DNA from: CAVVJA01 sp963779485
GTDB lineage: Bacteria > Actinomycetota > Actinomycetes > Mycobacteriales > Jatrophihabitantaceae
Direction of reading: 5' to 3'
Assembly: GCA_963779485.1 (NCBI GenBank)
Contig: CAVZYJ010000002.1
Coordinates: forward strand, 1 to 64,000
Length of the DNA: 64,000 nucleotides
Shown here in pieces: positions 9,524-18,079 of this stretch (position 1 is the first letter of the stretch; each line of letters begins with the position of its first letter). Position numbers and translations under genes: made by a program. The notes under the pieces are model-generated. The model was not told where the DNA came from. It did not search any database and saw only the letters and a list, made by a program, of their open reading frames with translations.

Positions 9524-10399
9524 TCAGAAGACGACAGATGGCAGCCACGCTCCAGCGGGATCGGTATAGAGTCCGGCGCTCATGAGGGTCATTGGCTGGA
9601 CGACGCGCAGGCCGTTCGCCACGCACCAGCGCAGCAGCGCGCTGTTCCGTGAAGGCACAAGAATGCCCGGGCCCGCGAACGATTCCACCGAAGCGAGAAG
9701 AGCTTGCAAGTCAATGTTCGTCTCTGCTGTCGAGTGGCCGAAGAAACCGAGATTCGTCGCGTAGCCGGTCACCCGGTCGCCACGCTCTACCACGCGCGCA
9801 GTGCCCTCGCGGATCGCCTGCGCCAACTCGGCGCCTCGATCAAATCCGTGAACGCGGCGTGACAAGGCATTGCAGGCGACCTCATCTGCAGGCTGTGCGG
9901 ATCGCACAACGCACCCAGGAATGCTTCGTTCGCGGGTTTGCCCTTGCATGCAGGAAAGAGGCTCGCGGACATCAAAGCCGAGTGATGCATAAAGTGAAAG
10001 CGAGCGATTGTGAAAGGCAGCCTGCACGAGCCGTATGCCGGCAGCGCCGTTCCGGTTCGCGCGATCCATCACAGCCTGCATGAGCCTACGACCAACGCCG
10101 GAGTTTTGCAGCCTGGGATCGATGGTGATCGGGCCTACGCCGTGTATGACTGCCTGCTCTGCGAGGACGTTGCTGCCCACTATTCGGCCATCACTTTCCG
10201 CCACTACGGCATAGAAGCCCGGAGTGGAAAACATCATCGAAAGTAACCCAATACCTGCCTCCGGCCCAGGAAGATCGCAGGGAAATCCATGAGCCGCGCT
10301 AATCGCGGAGAAGGCATCATAGCAAATTTGCCCGCACGCAGGCCCATCCTCTGCTGTGGCGGTTCGAATGGTCACGTCAGGCTGTGCTTTTGACGACAT
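9524..10399 (-). CDS. GNAT-family N-acetyltransferase, double-domain
   Basis: The start is taken at ATG 10399 (MSSKAQPDVTIRTATAEDG), because TTGAGGAG lies at correct spacing on the minus strand; an ATG 39 bases upstream lacks a site. The protein has 291 residues. The first GNAT domain shows motif A, VGPITIDPRLQNSGVGRRL, with the acetyl-CoA loop Q/R-x-x-G-x-G/A variant NSGVGRR, and a C-terminal SLYASLGFDVREP. A second, more degenerate GNAT-like half follows (VRSAQPADEVACNALSRRV, ARVVERGDRVTGYATNLGF). It would acetylate an unknown small-molecule or peptide amine in the cytosol. It lies between two transposase genes. Confidence 0.75.
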   Translation of the reverse strand: MSSKAQPDVTIRTATAEDGPACGQICYDAFSAISAAHGFPCDLPGPEAGIGLLSMMFSTPGFYAVVAESDGRIVGSNVLAEQAVIHGVGPITIDPRLQNSGVGRRLMQAVMDRANRNGAAGIRLVQAAFHNRSLSLYASLGFDVREPLSCMQGQTRERSIPGCVVRSAQPADEVACNALSRRVHGFDRGAELAQAIREGTARVVERGDRVTGYATNLGFFGHSTAETNIDLQALLASVESFAGPGILVPSRNSALLRWCVANGLRVVQPMTLMSAGLYTDPAGAWLPSVVF

Positions 10400-10599
10400 G
10401 ATCGGAAATCTCCTCAATCTCGAGATAGCTCCATGCATCCGATGTAGTCACGCGGCGCGTGGTTAGACCTACGCGCATCGAGACAGGGTCGGTATTGCCA
10501 GAGTCGCGCAATCCATGGGCCGGTTGTTCCGGCCTTATGTACTTCTTTCGATTGGTAATGATAAACGCCTTTGTGACGATTCAATGCCTCTCGACTATC

Positions 10600-11397
10600 T
10601 CAGACGTGCCGCTTGCGGGGCCGCCCCCGAACTTTGGTAACTGGCCAAATGAGCCGCACGCCGACAGGATAGACCTTGAGGTGACGAGGGATGCCCACCG
10701 CCCAGGCGAGCTTGCGAGCCGTAAGGCCCTGACGGAACGGTGCACTGGGCCCATAACCGGCATCCGCCAGCACACAGCCGAAGCGCACACCGGCCGCCAT
10801 CATGCGATCGATCTCCGCCAAGGCGATCTCCGGTTTTGTCCGCGCAGTTTGATATTCGACCGGGACACCAGCTCGCTTTAATCGCCCCCGATCTTTCGTC
10901 CAACCCTCGGGAAGAAAAAGGCGCAACGCCACCATCACCGGTACTTCACCGCGTGCCAGTGTCAGGGAAACCAGTGTCTGGCAGTTGGCCGTCTTGCCCA
11001 GCACCGAGGCATATTGAGCGGCGACCCCAACCGAATGCATGCCCTTCTTCGGCACAGCGGTATCGTCGATTACCAAAACCGCATCGCCGCCACCGACGAG
11101 CCGGTCCGCTTGAATGAGCAGCTCAGTCTCCAATGGTGCGGCATCCCAGACGCCGGCCGAAACAAAATGATGCAGCTGATCATAGTCGCCCGGGGCAAGC
11201 CGCTCGGCCATGGGCTGAACGCTCTTACGGTCACCTGGTCCGATCAGCCCCGCCACATAAAGCGGGCACATCCGTCGACGCGCCTTGTGACCCAAGCGAT
11301 CCAAGAACGGTTTGAGCCAACGTCCAAGCTCGTATTCCCAATTCAAATACGTTGCCGCCATGGTCGGCCCTCCAAAAGCCGACCACCCATGAGTCAC
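10600..11397 (-). pseudogene. IS701-like (DDE) transposase, C-terminal part missing
   Basis: The reading frame has 265 residues and runs from a GTG (11397; ATG at 11361 is an alternative). It shows YVAGLIGPGDRKSVQPMAER, the first catalytic Asp region AVLVIDDTAVPKKG, and the second ADAGYGPSAPFR. It stops abruptly after GRPRKRH, where family members continue for roughly 130 more residues including the final catalytic Glu. So it cannot transpose alone. A typical IS end sequence, AATCTGCCAAAGTAGTGC, lies just upstream of the start near 11433-11450. The truncation point at about 10,599 is therefore a junction with unrelated sequence. The family looks proteobacterial in flavour; that is impression, not proof. 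Confidence 0.75.
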
Positions 11398-11473
11398 AGA
11401 AAAACTGATTTGGGGAATCCCATCCCCCTAAAAATCTGCCAAAGTAGTGCTAAACTCGAAACGACAAAATCGA

Positions 11474-11617
11474 TCATCGCTTGCCGCCGATCCAAGTGAC
11501 AAGAAAGGCAACCCCCATCAAGAAGGCAACCATACATATCCCGGCTAGCGCGCCAAATATCAGGCTGTCGCCCTTAATTAGTGCGTAAGCCACGCCAAGT
11601 GCGATGAAGATGGCCCC
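11474..11617 (-). pseudogene. C-terminal remnant of a small membrane protein
   Basis: The minus strand reads AIFIALGVAYALIKGDSLIF, then GALAGICMVAFLMGVAFLVT and WIGGKR before a TGA at 11474-11476. Those are two hydrophobic segments and a basic tail, typical of the end of a small integral membrane protein. The upstream coding sequence is lost where the actinobacterial acyltransferase sequence begins (about 11,612-11,625), so this piece marks a junction. The original gene cannot be identified. Confidence 0.4.
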
Positions 11618-12671
11618 ACATCATAGGCGACGACTGTCGCGCGGCATGGGCCGGCGTTGTCCGAACGAACCGGCCCTTCAGCGCCAGCGCCCGCCGCTCG
11701 ACCAGGAACCAGCTCGCGGCGGCGAGCGGCACGGTGCACGCGATGGACAGCAACACCGCGAGGCCGACCGGCAACCCGCGGGCATTCAGGCAGACCAGCA
11801 GCAGCTGCTGCATCGGGAACGCATAGATGTACACGCCGTAGGAGATGTCGTTGGTGCGGCCGATGCGCTGGAAGGGCAGCACGATACCCAGCCACAGACA
11901 CACGTAGGCGATGGGCACCGCGCCGAGCCACGGCACGACGTGCAGGTAGCCGCTCGCGACAACCAGAATCACGCCAAGCACGCCCAGGCGCCAGTCCAGC
12001 GGAATGCGGTCGGCGTACAAGGCTATCAGCGAGCCGGCTAAGAAGATCGACCCGAGAAACCCGAAGGATTCCACAAATCCGGTCGTACCGGCATGCCACT
12101 CGACCGTCCATACCGCGGCACAGAGCACCAGCGCGCCGACCACGAGCGTTCGTCGCCCGCGCGTCACGAACAGCAACGCACCGATCGCGAGGTAGCACAG
12201 GAACTCGTAGATGAGAGTCCACAGCGAGCCGTTCCAGGCCGGGCCGTACGGCGCGTTGGCGAGAGTGTCGCTGATGCCGTCCTGATGCACCTTGAGCAGC
12301 AGGTTGTCGACGAGATAGGACCCCGCGCTGCCCCAGTTGATCGAGCCCGAACCCAGGGCGGCCGACAGCGGGGCGAAGCCTGCGGCGACGACTACCAGGC
12401 ATACCAGGTAGCCCGGGTAGATCCGCAGCACTCGGCGGACTACGAACGTGCCGAACGGCAGATGCAGCCGGCTGTTCGCGATGAGGTATCCGGAGATGGC
12501 GAAGAATCCGGCGACGGCCCAGGTGCCGAGGGTTTCCCCCGCGATGACCGGGTCGGGTCCGTAACCGCCCAGAGGCCAGGTGTGCGACACGATCACCGCG
12601 ACGGCCAGCACCAACCGCAGGCAGTTCAGGCTGTTCCGTCGCGGGTCGAAGCCCGCGTCGATCGTCGTCAT
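11574..12671 (-). CDS. acyltransferase-3 family membrane protein (sugar O-acyltransferase)
   Basis: The ATG at 12671 (MTTIDAGFDPRRNSLNCLRL) is preceded by GGGGGAG and is preferred over an upstream ATG. About ten membrane segments follow. The catalytic-type His lies in VIVSHTWPLGGYG, then FFAISGYLI and the conserved RRVLRIYPGYLVCLVVV. Proteins of this family (OafA/NodX-like) transfer acetyl or similar groups from the cytosol to envelope glycans. Its company of glycosyltransferases supports modification of the local polysaccharide. The last about 15 codons (11574 to about 11,620) run across the junction with foreign DNA, so the true C-terminus is probably replaced. Confidence 0.8.
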   Translation of the reverse strand: MTTIDAGFDPRRNSLNCLRLVLAVAVIVSHTWPLGGYGPDPVIAGETLGTWAVAGFFAISGYLIANSRLHLPFGTFVVRRVLRIYPGYLVCLVVVAAGFAPLSAALGSGSINWGSAGSYLVDNLLLKVHQDGISDTLANAPYGPAWNGSLWTLIYEFLCYLAIGALLFVTRGRRTLVVGALVLCAAVWTVEWHAGTTGFVESFGFLGSIFLAGSLIALYADRIPLDWRLGVLGVILVVASGYLHVVPWLGAVPIAYVCLWLGIVLPFQRIGRTNDISYGVYIYAFPMQQLLLVCLNARGLPVGLAVLLSIACTVPLAAASWFLVERRALALKGRFVRTTPAHAARQSSPMMWGHLHRTWRGLRTN

Positions 12672-12982
12672 GTTCTCCCCCGTCGCTCGGCGCGGACGGA
12701 GAACCGTTACGCCGAACTCACACAATTATGACGGACAGCGCGTTGCTTTGGCTAGCGACCGCGCTCCGCTCGCGCGGACTGCCCGATCGGTCACGCTGTG
12801 CAGCGCGCACGTCGATCGTGTAAGAGTCGCGCTGCCCTCGCCGGGCGTACCCGGCCGTACTGGTAGTAGACGACCTGATCACGACGCTGGTCGGTTGGGC
12901 CCCGCCCGGCCACGGCTGGGTGAACAGCGTCCCAAGTCAGCTCATCGTGTGCAACGGCGGCGGTGCGGGGCAGATGTAATGG
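12672..12982. other. gap with a short open frame ending at 12979, otherwise nothing clear
   Basis: On the plus strand an open frame from 12824 to 12979 reads PAVLVVDDLITTLVGWAPPG and QLIVCNGGGAGQM before TAA. It has no start codon with a ribosome site and looks like a protein tail cut off at its 5' end, so it may be a gene remnant. No terminator or promoter could be assigned in the rest. Confidence 0.25.
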
Positions 12983-13951
12983 TCAGTGATTGAGTGCTGT
13001 ACCGTTGGACCACTTGTTGCCGCTGAACACCGATACTTGGTTGGTGTTGTGAATACCTAGCGGGCCGAAGTAACCGGTACCTTTTGGGGCGATGCCCGCC
13101 CAGGTATTGTTGGTGATCCGGACGTTTGTCAAGGCTGCGCCTTGTTGCTGGTCGGTGTCGAGTGTATATCCGCCACCTGCAAACCAGTTGCCGTTCACGT
13201 CGACGCTGTTTATGTTGACTCCAGTGGCCGTAATGTTTAGGGCGCTATTGACTCCATTGGTGGATCCACTTGGCGTTAGCCCCACGAGATTGTTGCCCCA
13301 AATCCTGGCGTTGCCGCCGTAGTACAACTCGATGCAATCGGCATCGAATGTCGACTGGTTCGTTTGCATATCAGCGATATAGTTGGCTTGAATAGTCATG
13401 TTGGCGCCGGCTGTGATGCCATTCTCATACTTGTGGATGTAGCTCCCGCATACAACGGTGTTGCTGGCCTTGATGCCGATGTAGCCGCCATTGGAAGTAG
13501 TGATCTCATCATGGATGATCTTGGTCCCGGTCACACCGTCGGCGACGCTGATTCCCCAATAACTTGTACCAAGCACACGAGTGTTTTGTATCGTTACGTT
13601 GTTGGCGCTAACTGTGATCCCGCCGGTCACACTCAAGGCATTGATAACGGTGCCCGGCGTCGTGACATTAAGACTCCCACTGTTGGCCAGTGCCAGGCCC
13701 CCCGGTATGCCGGCATTGGATGCGACTGGCTTCGTGCTCGGCAGCGCCGGGAAGGTGTTGCAGAAATCAGAGCCTGACCCGGGCGCTGCCGCCGGCACGG
13801 ATGTCGGGCCCGTCGCACCGGATGCGTGGTTTCCGTTCACTATCTTGGCAACGAGTATCCCGGCGGCGATCAGTATGGCCAGTACCGCCGCGCTAATCGG
13901 AAGCCAGTACCTGCGGCGGTGCGGGCGCGCCGACGGCGACTGGTCTGCCAT
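12983..13951 (-). CDS. membrane-anchored right-handed beta-helix protein
   Basis: From the ATG at 13951 (GGGGGA just upstream; another ATG 24 bases earlier lacks a site) the product has about 322 residues. A basic cytosolic tail PHRRRYWLP precedes one membrane segment (ISAAVLAILIAAGILVAKIV). A Gly/Ser/Pro linker follows, then a parallel beta-helix from about residue 85: GGITVSANNVTIQNTRVLG, NTVVCGSYIHKYENGIT, NARIWGNNLVGL, VRITNNTWAGIAP. Such folds bind or cleave polysaccharide (pectate-lyase-like), but no catalytic triad is evident. It is divergent from the GT2 gene at 14081 and resembles each half of the larger protein at 15578-17800, so it is probably an extracellular partner of the polysaccharide made here. 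Confidence 0.7.
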   Translation of the reverse strand: MADQSPSARPHRRRYWLPISAAVLAILIAAGILVAKIVNGNHASGATGPTSVPAAAPGSGSDFCNTFPALPSTKPVASNAGIPGGLALANSGSLNVTTPGTVINALSVTGGITVSANNVTIQNTRVLGTSYWGISVADGVTGTKIIHDEITTSNGGYIGIKASNTVVCGSYIHKYENGITAGANMTIQANYIADMQTNQSTFDADCIELYYGGNARIWGNNLVGLTPSGSTNGVNSALNITATGVNINSVDVNGNWFAGGGYTLDTDQQQGAALTNVRITNNTWAGIAPKGTGYFGPLGIHNTNQVSVFSGNKWSNGTALNH

Positions 13952-14080
13952 GCCTGTCCCCCGAAACCTGCTCATCTTGCGAAGTGCCTGCGGTGGTCGG
14001 CCACATCCGAGAACTACGAGTGCCGGTCCGACCGGTTCCAGTCTCAGCCGGAGCGATTCCGCTTATGCAACCATGGTGCC

Positions 14081-15172
14081 ATGCGAGTCGAAACATACGA
14101 CCATGCCGCAGATGTGAAGGCGGGTGAGTCGGCTGCCCCGCGCGAGAGTAGCTGCGAACAACCAGCAACCACCATGCCCGATGCGACCGATGTCGACGTT
14201 CTCCTGGCCGTGGTGACCTACAACAGCCAAGACGTCGTCGTCGACCTGCTGAAGGGCCTGCCAGACGCTTTGGGGAGCTGCAGCTGGCGGTTGGTCGTCG
14301 CGGACAACGACTCGCAAGACAGCACCATCGAGCGGGTACGCGAGATGCAACCTGAGGCTCGTATCGTCGAGATGGGTCGCAACGCTGGTTACGCCGCCGG
14401 AATCAATGCGGCGGTCGTGGCCGGTGGTAGAGCACGGAGCGTTCTGGTCCTGAACCCGGACACCCGGCTTGACCCCGGGTCGATCCCCACGATGCTGCGC
14501 CGGTTGGAGCGCCCGGGAGTCGGTATCGTGGTGCCTCGTCTGCTCAGCAGCGATCGGGCGCTCGTTGAGACGTTGCGACGCGAGCCGAACATCCGTCGTG
14601 CTCTCGGTGACACGATTTTGACGGCGCGGCGCGCCGGGCGCTTCCCGACTTGGGGCGAGCTCGTAACAGATCGAGGTTGCTACGTCCGAGAGACGAGCGC
14701 CGACTGGGCCGCGGGACCAGCGATGCTCATCTCGCGTGAATGCTTGGACGCCTGCGGAGGGTGGGACGAGTCCTTCTTCCTCTATTCAGAGGAGACGGAG
14801 TTCTGCCTACGAGCCCGCGACCACGGGTATCAGCTCCTCTTGACGCCGGACGCTGAGGTAGTACATCTGGGAGGCGAATCCCAAATTTCACCGAACCTAC
14901 GGGCGCTCCTGGTTGTCAACCGAGTTCAGCTATATAGCCGCGGACGCCCTGCGCCCGCGACGTTGGTGTTCTGGCTGATCGCCGTCATTCGTGAAGCATC
15001 TCGCGTCGTCGTCGGACACCGAGAGAGCCGCCGAGCGCTGGCGGCGCTGCTCAGCTCCCGTCGCGCTCGTGATGTCACGCGCGCCGTCGCCGGGCTGCTG
15101 CCAGACCTTGATCGTCGCCGCGCGCTGGCACAGGCGGCGAATACGGCTACCCGCGACCCCAAAACGTCCTGA
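14081..15172 (+). CDS. GT2 glycosyltransferase (rhamnosyltransferase-like)
   Basis: The catalytic domain starts DVDVLLAVVTYNSQDVVVDL, with VVADNDSQDSTIERV, MGRNAGYAAGINAAV, the DxD-type VLVLNPDTRL, and the acceptor block GPAMLISRECLDACGGWDES then FFLYSEETEFCLRARDHGY. This is characteristic of bacterial WcaE/rhamnosyl GT2 enzymes that use nucleotide sugars on the inner face of the membrane. The ATG at 14081 gives 363 residues; ATG 14174 would start right at the domain and is equally possible because neither has a good ribosome site. The product ends in an Arg/Ala-rich helical tail. It probably assembles the repeat unit of the locus polysaccharide. Confidence 0.8.
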   Translation: MRVETYDHAADVKAGESAAPRESSCEQPATTMPDATDVDVLLAVVTYNSQDVVVDLLKGLPDALGSCSWRLVVADNDSQDSTIERVREMQPEARIVEMGRNAGYAAGINAAVVAGGRARSVLVLNPDTRLDPGSIPTMLRRLERPGVGIVVPRLLSSDRALVETLRREPNIRRALGDTILTARRAGRFPTWGELVTDRGCYVRETSADWAAGPAMLISRECLDACGGWDESFFLYSEETEFCLRARDHGYQLLLTPDAEVVHLGGESQISPNLRALLVVNRVQLYSRGRPAPATLVFWLIAVIREASRVVVGHRESRRALAALLSSRRARDVTRAVAGLLPDLDRRRALAQAANTATRDPKTS

Positions 15173-15459
15173 GCGCTCGCGGGGATATCCGCCGGCGCAA
15201 CAGGTCGCGCATCGGGCGCGGCGGCCCGATCACTGCACTCGCACCCGGCGCTACTGCGCGCTCACTCGCCGTGAACGCCTCCGCGTCCCGGAGTGGACCC
15301 GCACGTGCCGCCCACGTGTAGAGGAACCTCAACGCGGCCGGCCGCGCCGCGCCTTGGCCAGTGCCGCCTGCAGGTTCGCGCCCCGCTCCTGGGCGGCGAA
15401 GTTCGGTCAGCTGCGGCGCAGCGTCTTCACTTCGGCGCCCGGTCCAACCCCCACCCATG

Positions 15460-15486
15460 CCTCGGGTCCGCCGGGCGGACCCGAGG
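15460..15486. terminator. strong hairpin between convergent genes
   Basis: CCTCGGGTCCGCC (15460-15472), one spacer base and GGCGGACCCGAGG (15474-15486) form a perfect 13-bp inverted repeat. It sits in the 405-base gap between the GT2 gene ending at 15172 and the converging beta-helix gene ending at 15578. There is no T-run, but actinobacterial terminators often lack one. The rest of this gap shows no supportable gene. Confidence 0.5.
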
Positions 15487-15577
15487 TGACGCCTCCGGTC
15501 GCCGCACTAATCGAGAACCCGGTTGACGGCGGGGTGGCGTACGTGGGCGGGCTGCAGTTAGGACATCATCCCAAGCT

Positions 15578-17800
15578 TCATGGAACGACGACCTGGCCGG
15601 AGCGGTCCGGGGTGAGGTAGGAGCATTCCCCCCAGTGGTTCGCGTCCGGGCCGCTGGTCGGCCACAGAATCGCGTTCGGATTTGCGGCCAGTTGCGCCTC
15701 GGTTTGCAAGATCGGCCGAGATTCGTAATTCTCCAACGCCTTATACCTGCCGAACGAATTGTTCGTGTCCGGGTTAGTGTGACCACCCATCACGTTCCGT
15801 TCAACGCGGGTGTTGCGGATGAACCCGCTGTTGTTTTGGTTGTCGATCAGTACCATCGCCTGCCCGTTGTCGAGGAAGTTATCAACTACCGACATGTCGG
15901 TGAGCGTGTAGGAACCGTAGGGGGCGGCGTTGATCGGCGAGTCATACAAGCTGCCCTCAACGATCCGGTTGCTGCTGATCAGAACCGGGCCGCCGCCATA
16001 TATCTCGATGCCGTCCGGGTGGTCCCCGGGGTTCGAGTCGAGCGCCACATCATGCATGTAGTTCTCGGCGATCGTCGCGTGGGTGCCGTACGTGGTGAGC
16101 AGATTCTCGCCGCGGCTGATGTCGTTGCGGGTCACCTTCGCACCGTCACTGCCGGGGCTGATGAAAATCGGCTCGTACAAGCTTTGGCCGGGCGGAGCGA
16201 CCACCTGGCAGTGGTCGACGGTGTTGTTGCTGCCGCGGATGTTGATACCGAACACGTCCAACCCGCCGGTGTACACCTTGCAATCTTTGATGGTGATGTT
16301 GCTGCCGGTGATGTCGATGCGATGCGTGTACAGCTTCCCCGTGATGGTCTGACCGTTGAACGCGGTGCCGTAGGTTGTGGTCGGGTCCGGGGTGAGGGAG
16401 CCTTCGCTGACACCGTCACCGACGAAGCCTGTGTTGGATGCGTTCATGCCTACACCGAGGGCGGTAGCCGACCCCGCCGGCGTGGAACTACCCGGCACCG
16501 CCGTGGTGGGTGCTGCGGTCGAAGACGTTGCTGGGCTCGTCGAATTTGCAGGTGTCGGCGGCCGGCTTGGTGCAGCGGACGTGTCCGATGAGCTGGGCGT
16601 AGGCGACGTCGACGTCGACGTCGACGTCGGCCGTGGGCTGGGCGCTGCTGAGGGACCGGAATGGCATGCGGGACAAGTAAGCGGCGTGCCGTTGTCCCAG
16701 ATATTGCCACTAAAGGTGTTGCCTGACTTCGCATAGTAGGAGGTCACCGGCCCCCATCGTCCGCCGTTGCGGAAGACGGCCTGCGAGAAGCGGTTGTTGT
16801 CGATGTGGATACTGGTCGACGCGCGCGTGCCGCCGTAGATCGTATAGCTGCCGCCACCCACCAGGTTCTCGGAGATTGTGGAGTTGCGCGGTGTGCCGAA
16901 GTCGCCGAACAGGGCAATCGCGACGCCGCGGCTCAACACGGTGTTACCTCTGGCCTGCAACCCGCATCCTGCGTTCCCATTGCACTGGATGCCAGTGCCG
17001 GCGGCCGGGCCATCGTGAATGTAGTTACCAGTGGCGGTGACGTTCTCGCCCTGGATGCATCCTGAACAGTCGTGCAGGTTGGCGTGGTTGACCCATACCT
17101 TAGAAGTGGTTTGCGACAGGACCGCATTCTCAACGGAGTGCTCGCCTGCATCAACGCCGGAGATGTCGACGTGCTCGATCGTTGCCGAGGCTCCGGGCCG
17201 CACGATAATCGCCCACAGCTTGGGCGCATCTCGAGTTATGCGGACGTCTCGCACGGTGATGTTCTTCGCGTCGATGTCGATCGTGCCGTTATTGATGGTC
17301 AGGTTCTGAACTACCTGGTAGTCCCGCGTGACGTGGACGCTTCCCGACTTGATCAACCTCGCGCCTGGCGTCACCCCGGTGTTCGTCGCATCCGGATACC
17401 CACACGAATGCGGCGACGGTGAGCACGGGGCACTGATCGTCGTTGCGCTCGTAGCTGGCGGTTGGTGCCGCCACGGTGTCCAGCCCGCCGCGCCAGCCGC
17501 GGCCGAGCTAGCAATTGCCGTGAAGAGCGCCACGAACACGGCGACGAGGAGGATCGGCCGACGATGCCGATCCGGTTTCCCATATCTCCGTTTCGGATGC
17601 TCTTGCTTTCGATGCCGTCCGTCCGCCGTGTGCGAGGGACGAGTGTGTGCGTGCCGGGACGGAACGCCTGCCAAAGGAGCCTCCAGATCGTGGATAACGA
17701 AACGATCACGACCCCCCTGGTCCGGGCGACCATACAAGCCTCCGGGATGACTTGTCCAGCCAACCGGATAGATGTTCTCTAGCGTTTCGCAGATGATCAC
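15578..17800 (-). CDS. large exported protein with two beta-helix domains joined by a Ser/Thr/Pro linker
   Basis: The product has up to 740 residues; the start is uncertain because the first about 80 residues are an unusual Arg/His-rich stretch before the membrane segment (about 83-105, ILLVAVFVALFTAIASSAAA). Domain one (about 135-375) has beta-helix coils such as YQVVQNLTINNGTIDIDAKN and WVNHANLHDCSGCIQGENVT. A linker (about 380-450) of Pro/Ser/Thr includes a TSTSTSTS run from a GACGTC repeat. Domain two (about 455-735) repeats the fold: HRIDITGSNITIKDCKVYTG, GADDG-less, HPDGIEIYGGGPVLISSNRI, RNTRVERNVMGGHTN. It should be secreted or anchored and act on or bind glycan. The two domains resemble the 12983-13951 protein. 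No catalytic residues can be assigned with confidence. Confidence 0.7.
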   Translation of the reverse strand: MIICETLENIYPVGWTSHPGGLYGRPDQGGRDRFVIHDLEAPLAGVPSRHAHTRPSHTADGRHRKQEHPKRRYGKPDRHRRPILLVAVFVALFTAIASSAAAGAAGWTPWRHQPPATSATTISAPCSPSPHSCGYPDATNTGVTPGARLIKSGSVHVTRDYQVVQNLTINNGTIDIDAKNITVRDVRITRDAPKLWAIIVRPGASATIEHVDISGVDAGEHSVENAVLSQTTSKVWVNHANLHDCSGCIQGENVTATGNYIHDGPAAGTGIQCNGNAGCGLQARGNTVLSRGVAIALFGDFGTPRNSTISENLVGGGSYTIYGGTRASTSIHIDNNRFSQAVFRNGGRWGPVTSYYAKSGNTFSGNIWDNGTPLTCPACHSGPSAAPSPRPTSTSTSTSPTPSSSDTSAAPSRPPTPANSTSPATSSTAAPTTAVPGSSTPAGSATALGVGMNASNTGFVGDGVSEGSLTPDPTTTYGTAFNGQTITGKLYTHRIDITGSNITIKDCKVYTGGLDVFGINIRGSNNTVDHCQVVAPPGQSLYEPIFISPGSDGAKVTRNDISRGENLLTTYGTHATIAENYMHDVALDSNPGDHPDGIEIYGGGPVLISSNRIVEGSLYDSPINAAPYGSYTLTDMSVVDNFLDNGQAMVLIDNQNNSGFIRNTRVERNVMGGHTNPDTNNSFGRYKALENYESRPILQTEAQLAANPNAILWPTSGPDANHWGECSYLTPDRSGQVVVP

Positions 17801-18079
17801 GAACGCCTGAGATCGTGCCTGTCCGGATCAAGTCCGAACTTAGATAGCGCTCCGCAATCGCCTGATGACATGTAGATGCCGATCCATGCACTGAGCCTCC
17901 TGATCCGCTTTCCAGGATCGAACTCCGGAGTTGCGCTGGCGTGAATTTGGATCAACTGTTCGCCTGCCCTTCCGACAGCGGCTAGTTCGATGGGGGGCAG
18001 ATGCCGGAGGAGCTCCTGAGAAACACTGACGTCGCGCGAAACGGCCGCGCCGACGTGTTCTGTCTGTCAAGATGGCTCT

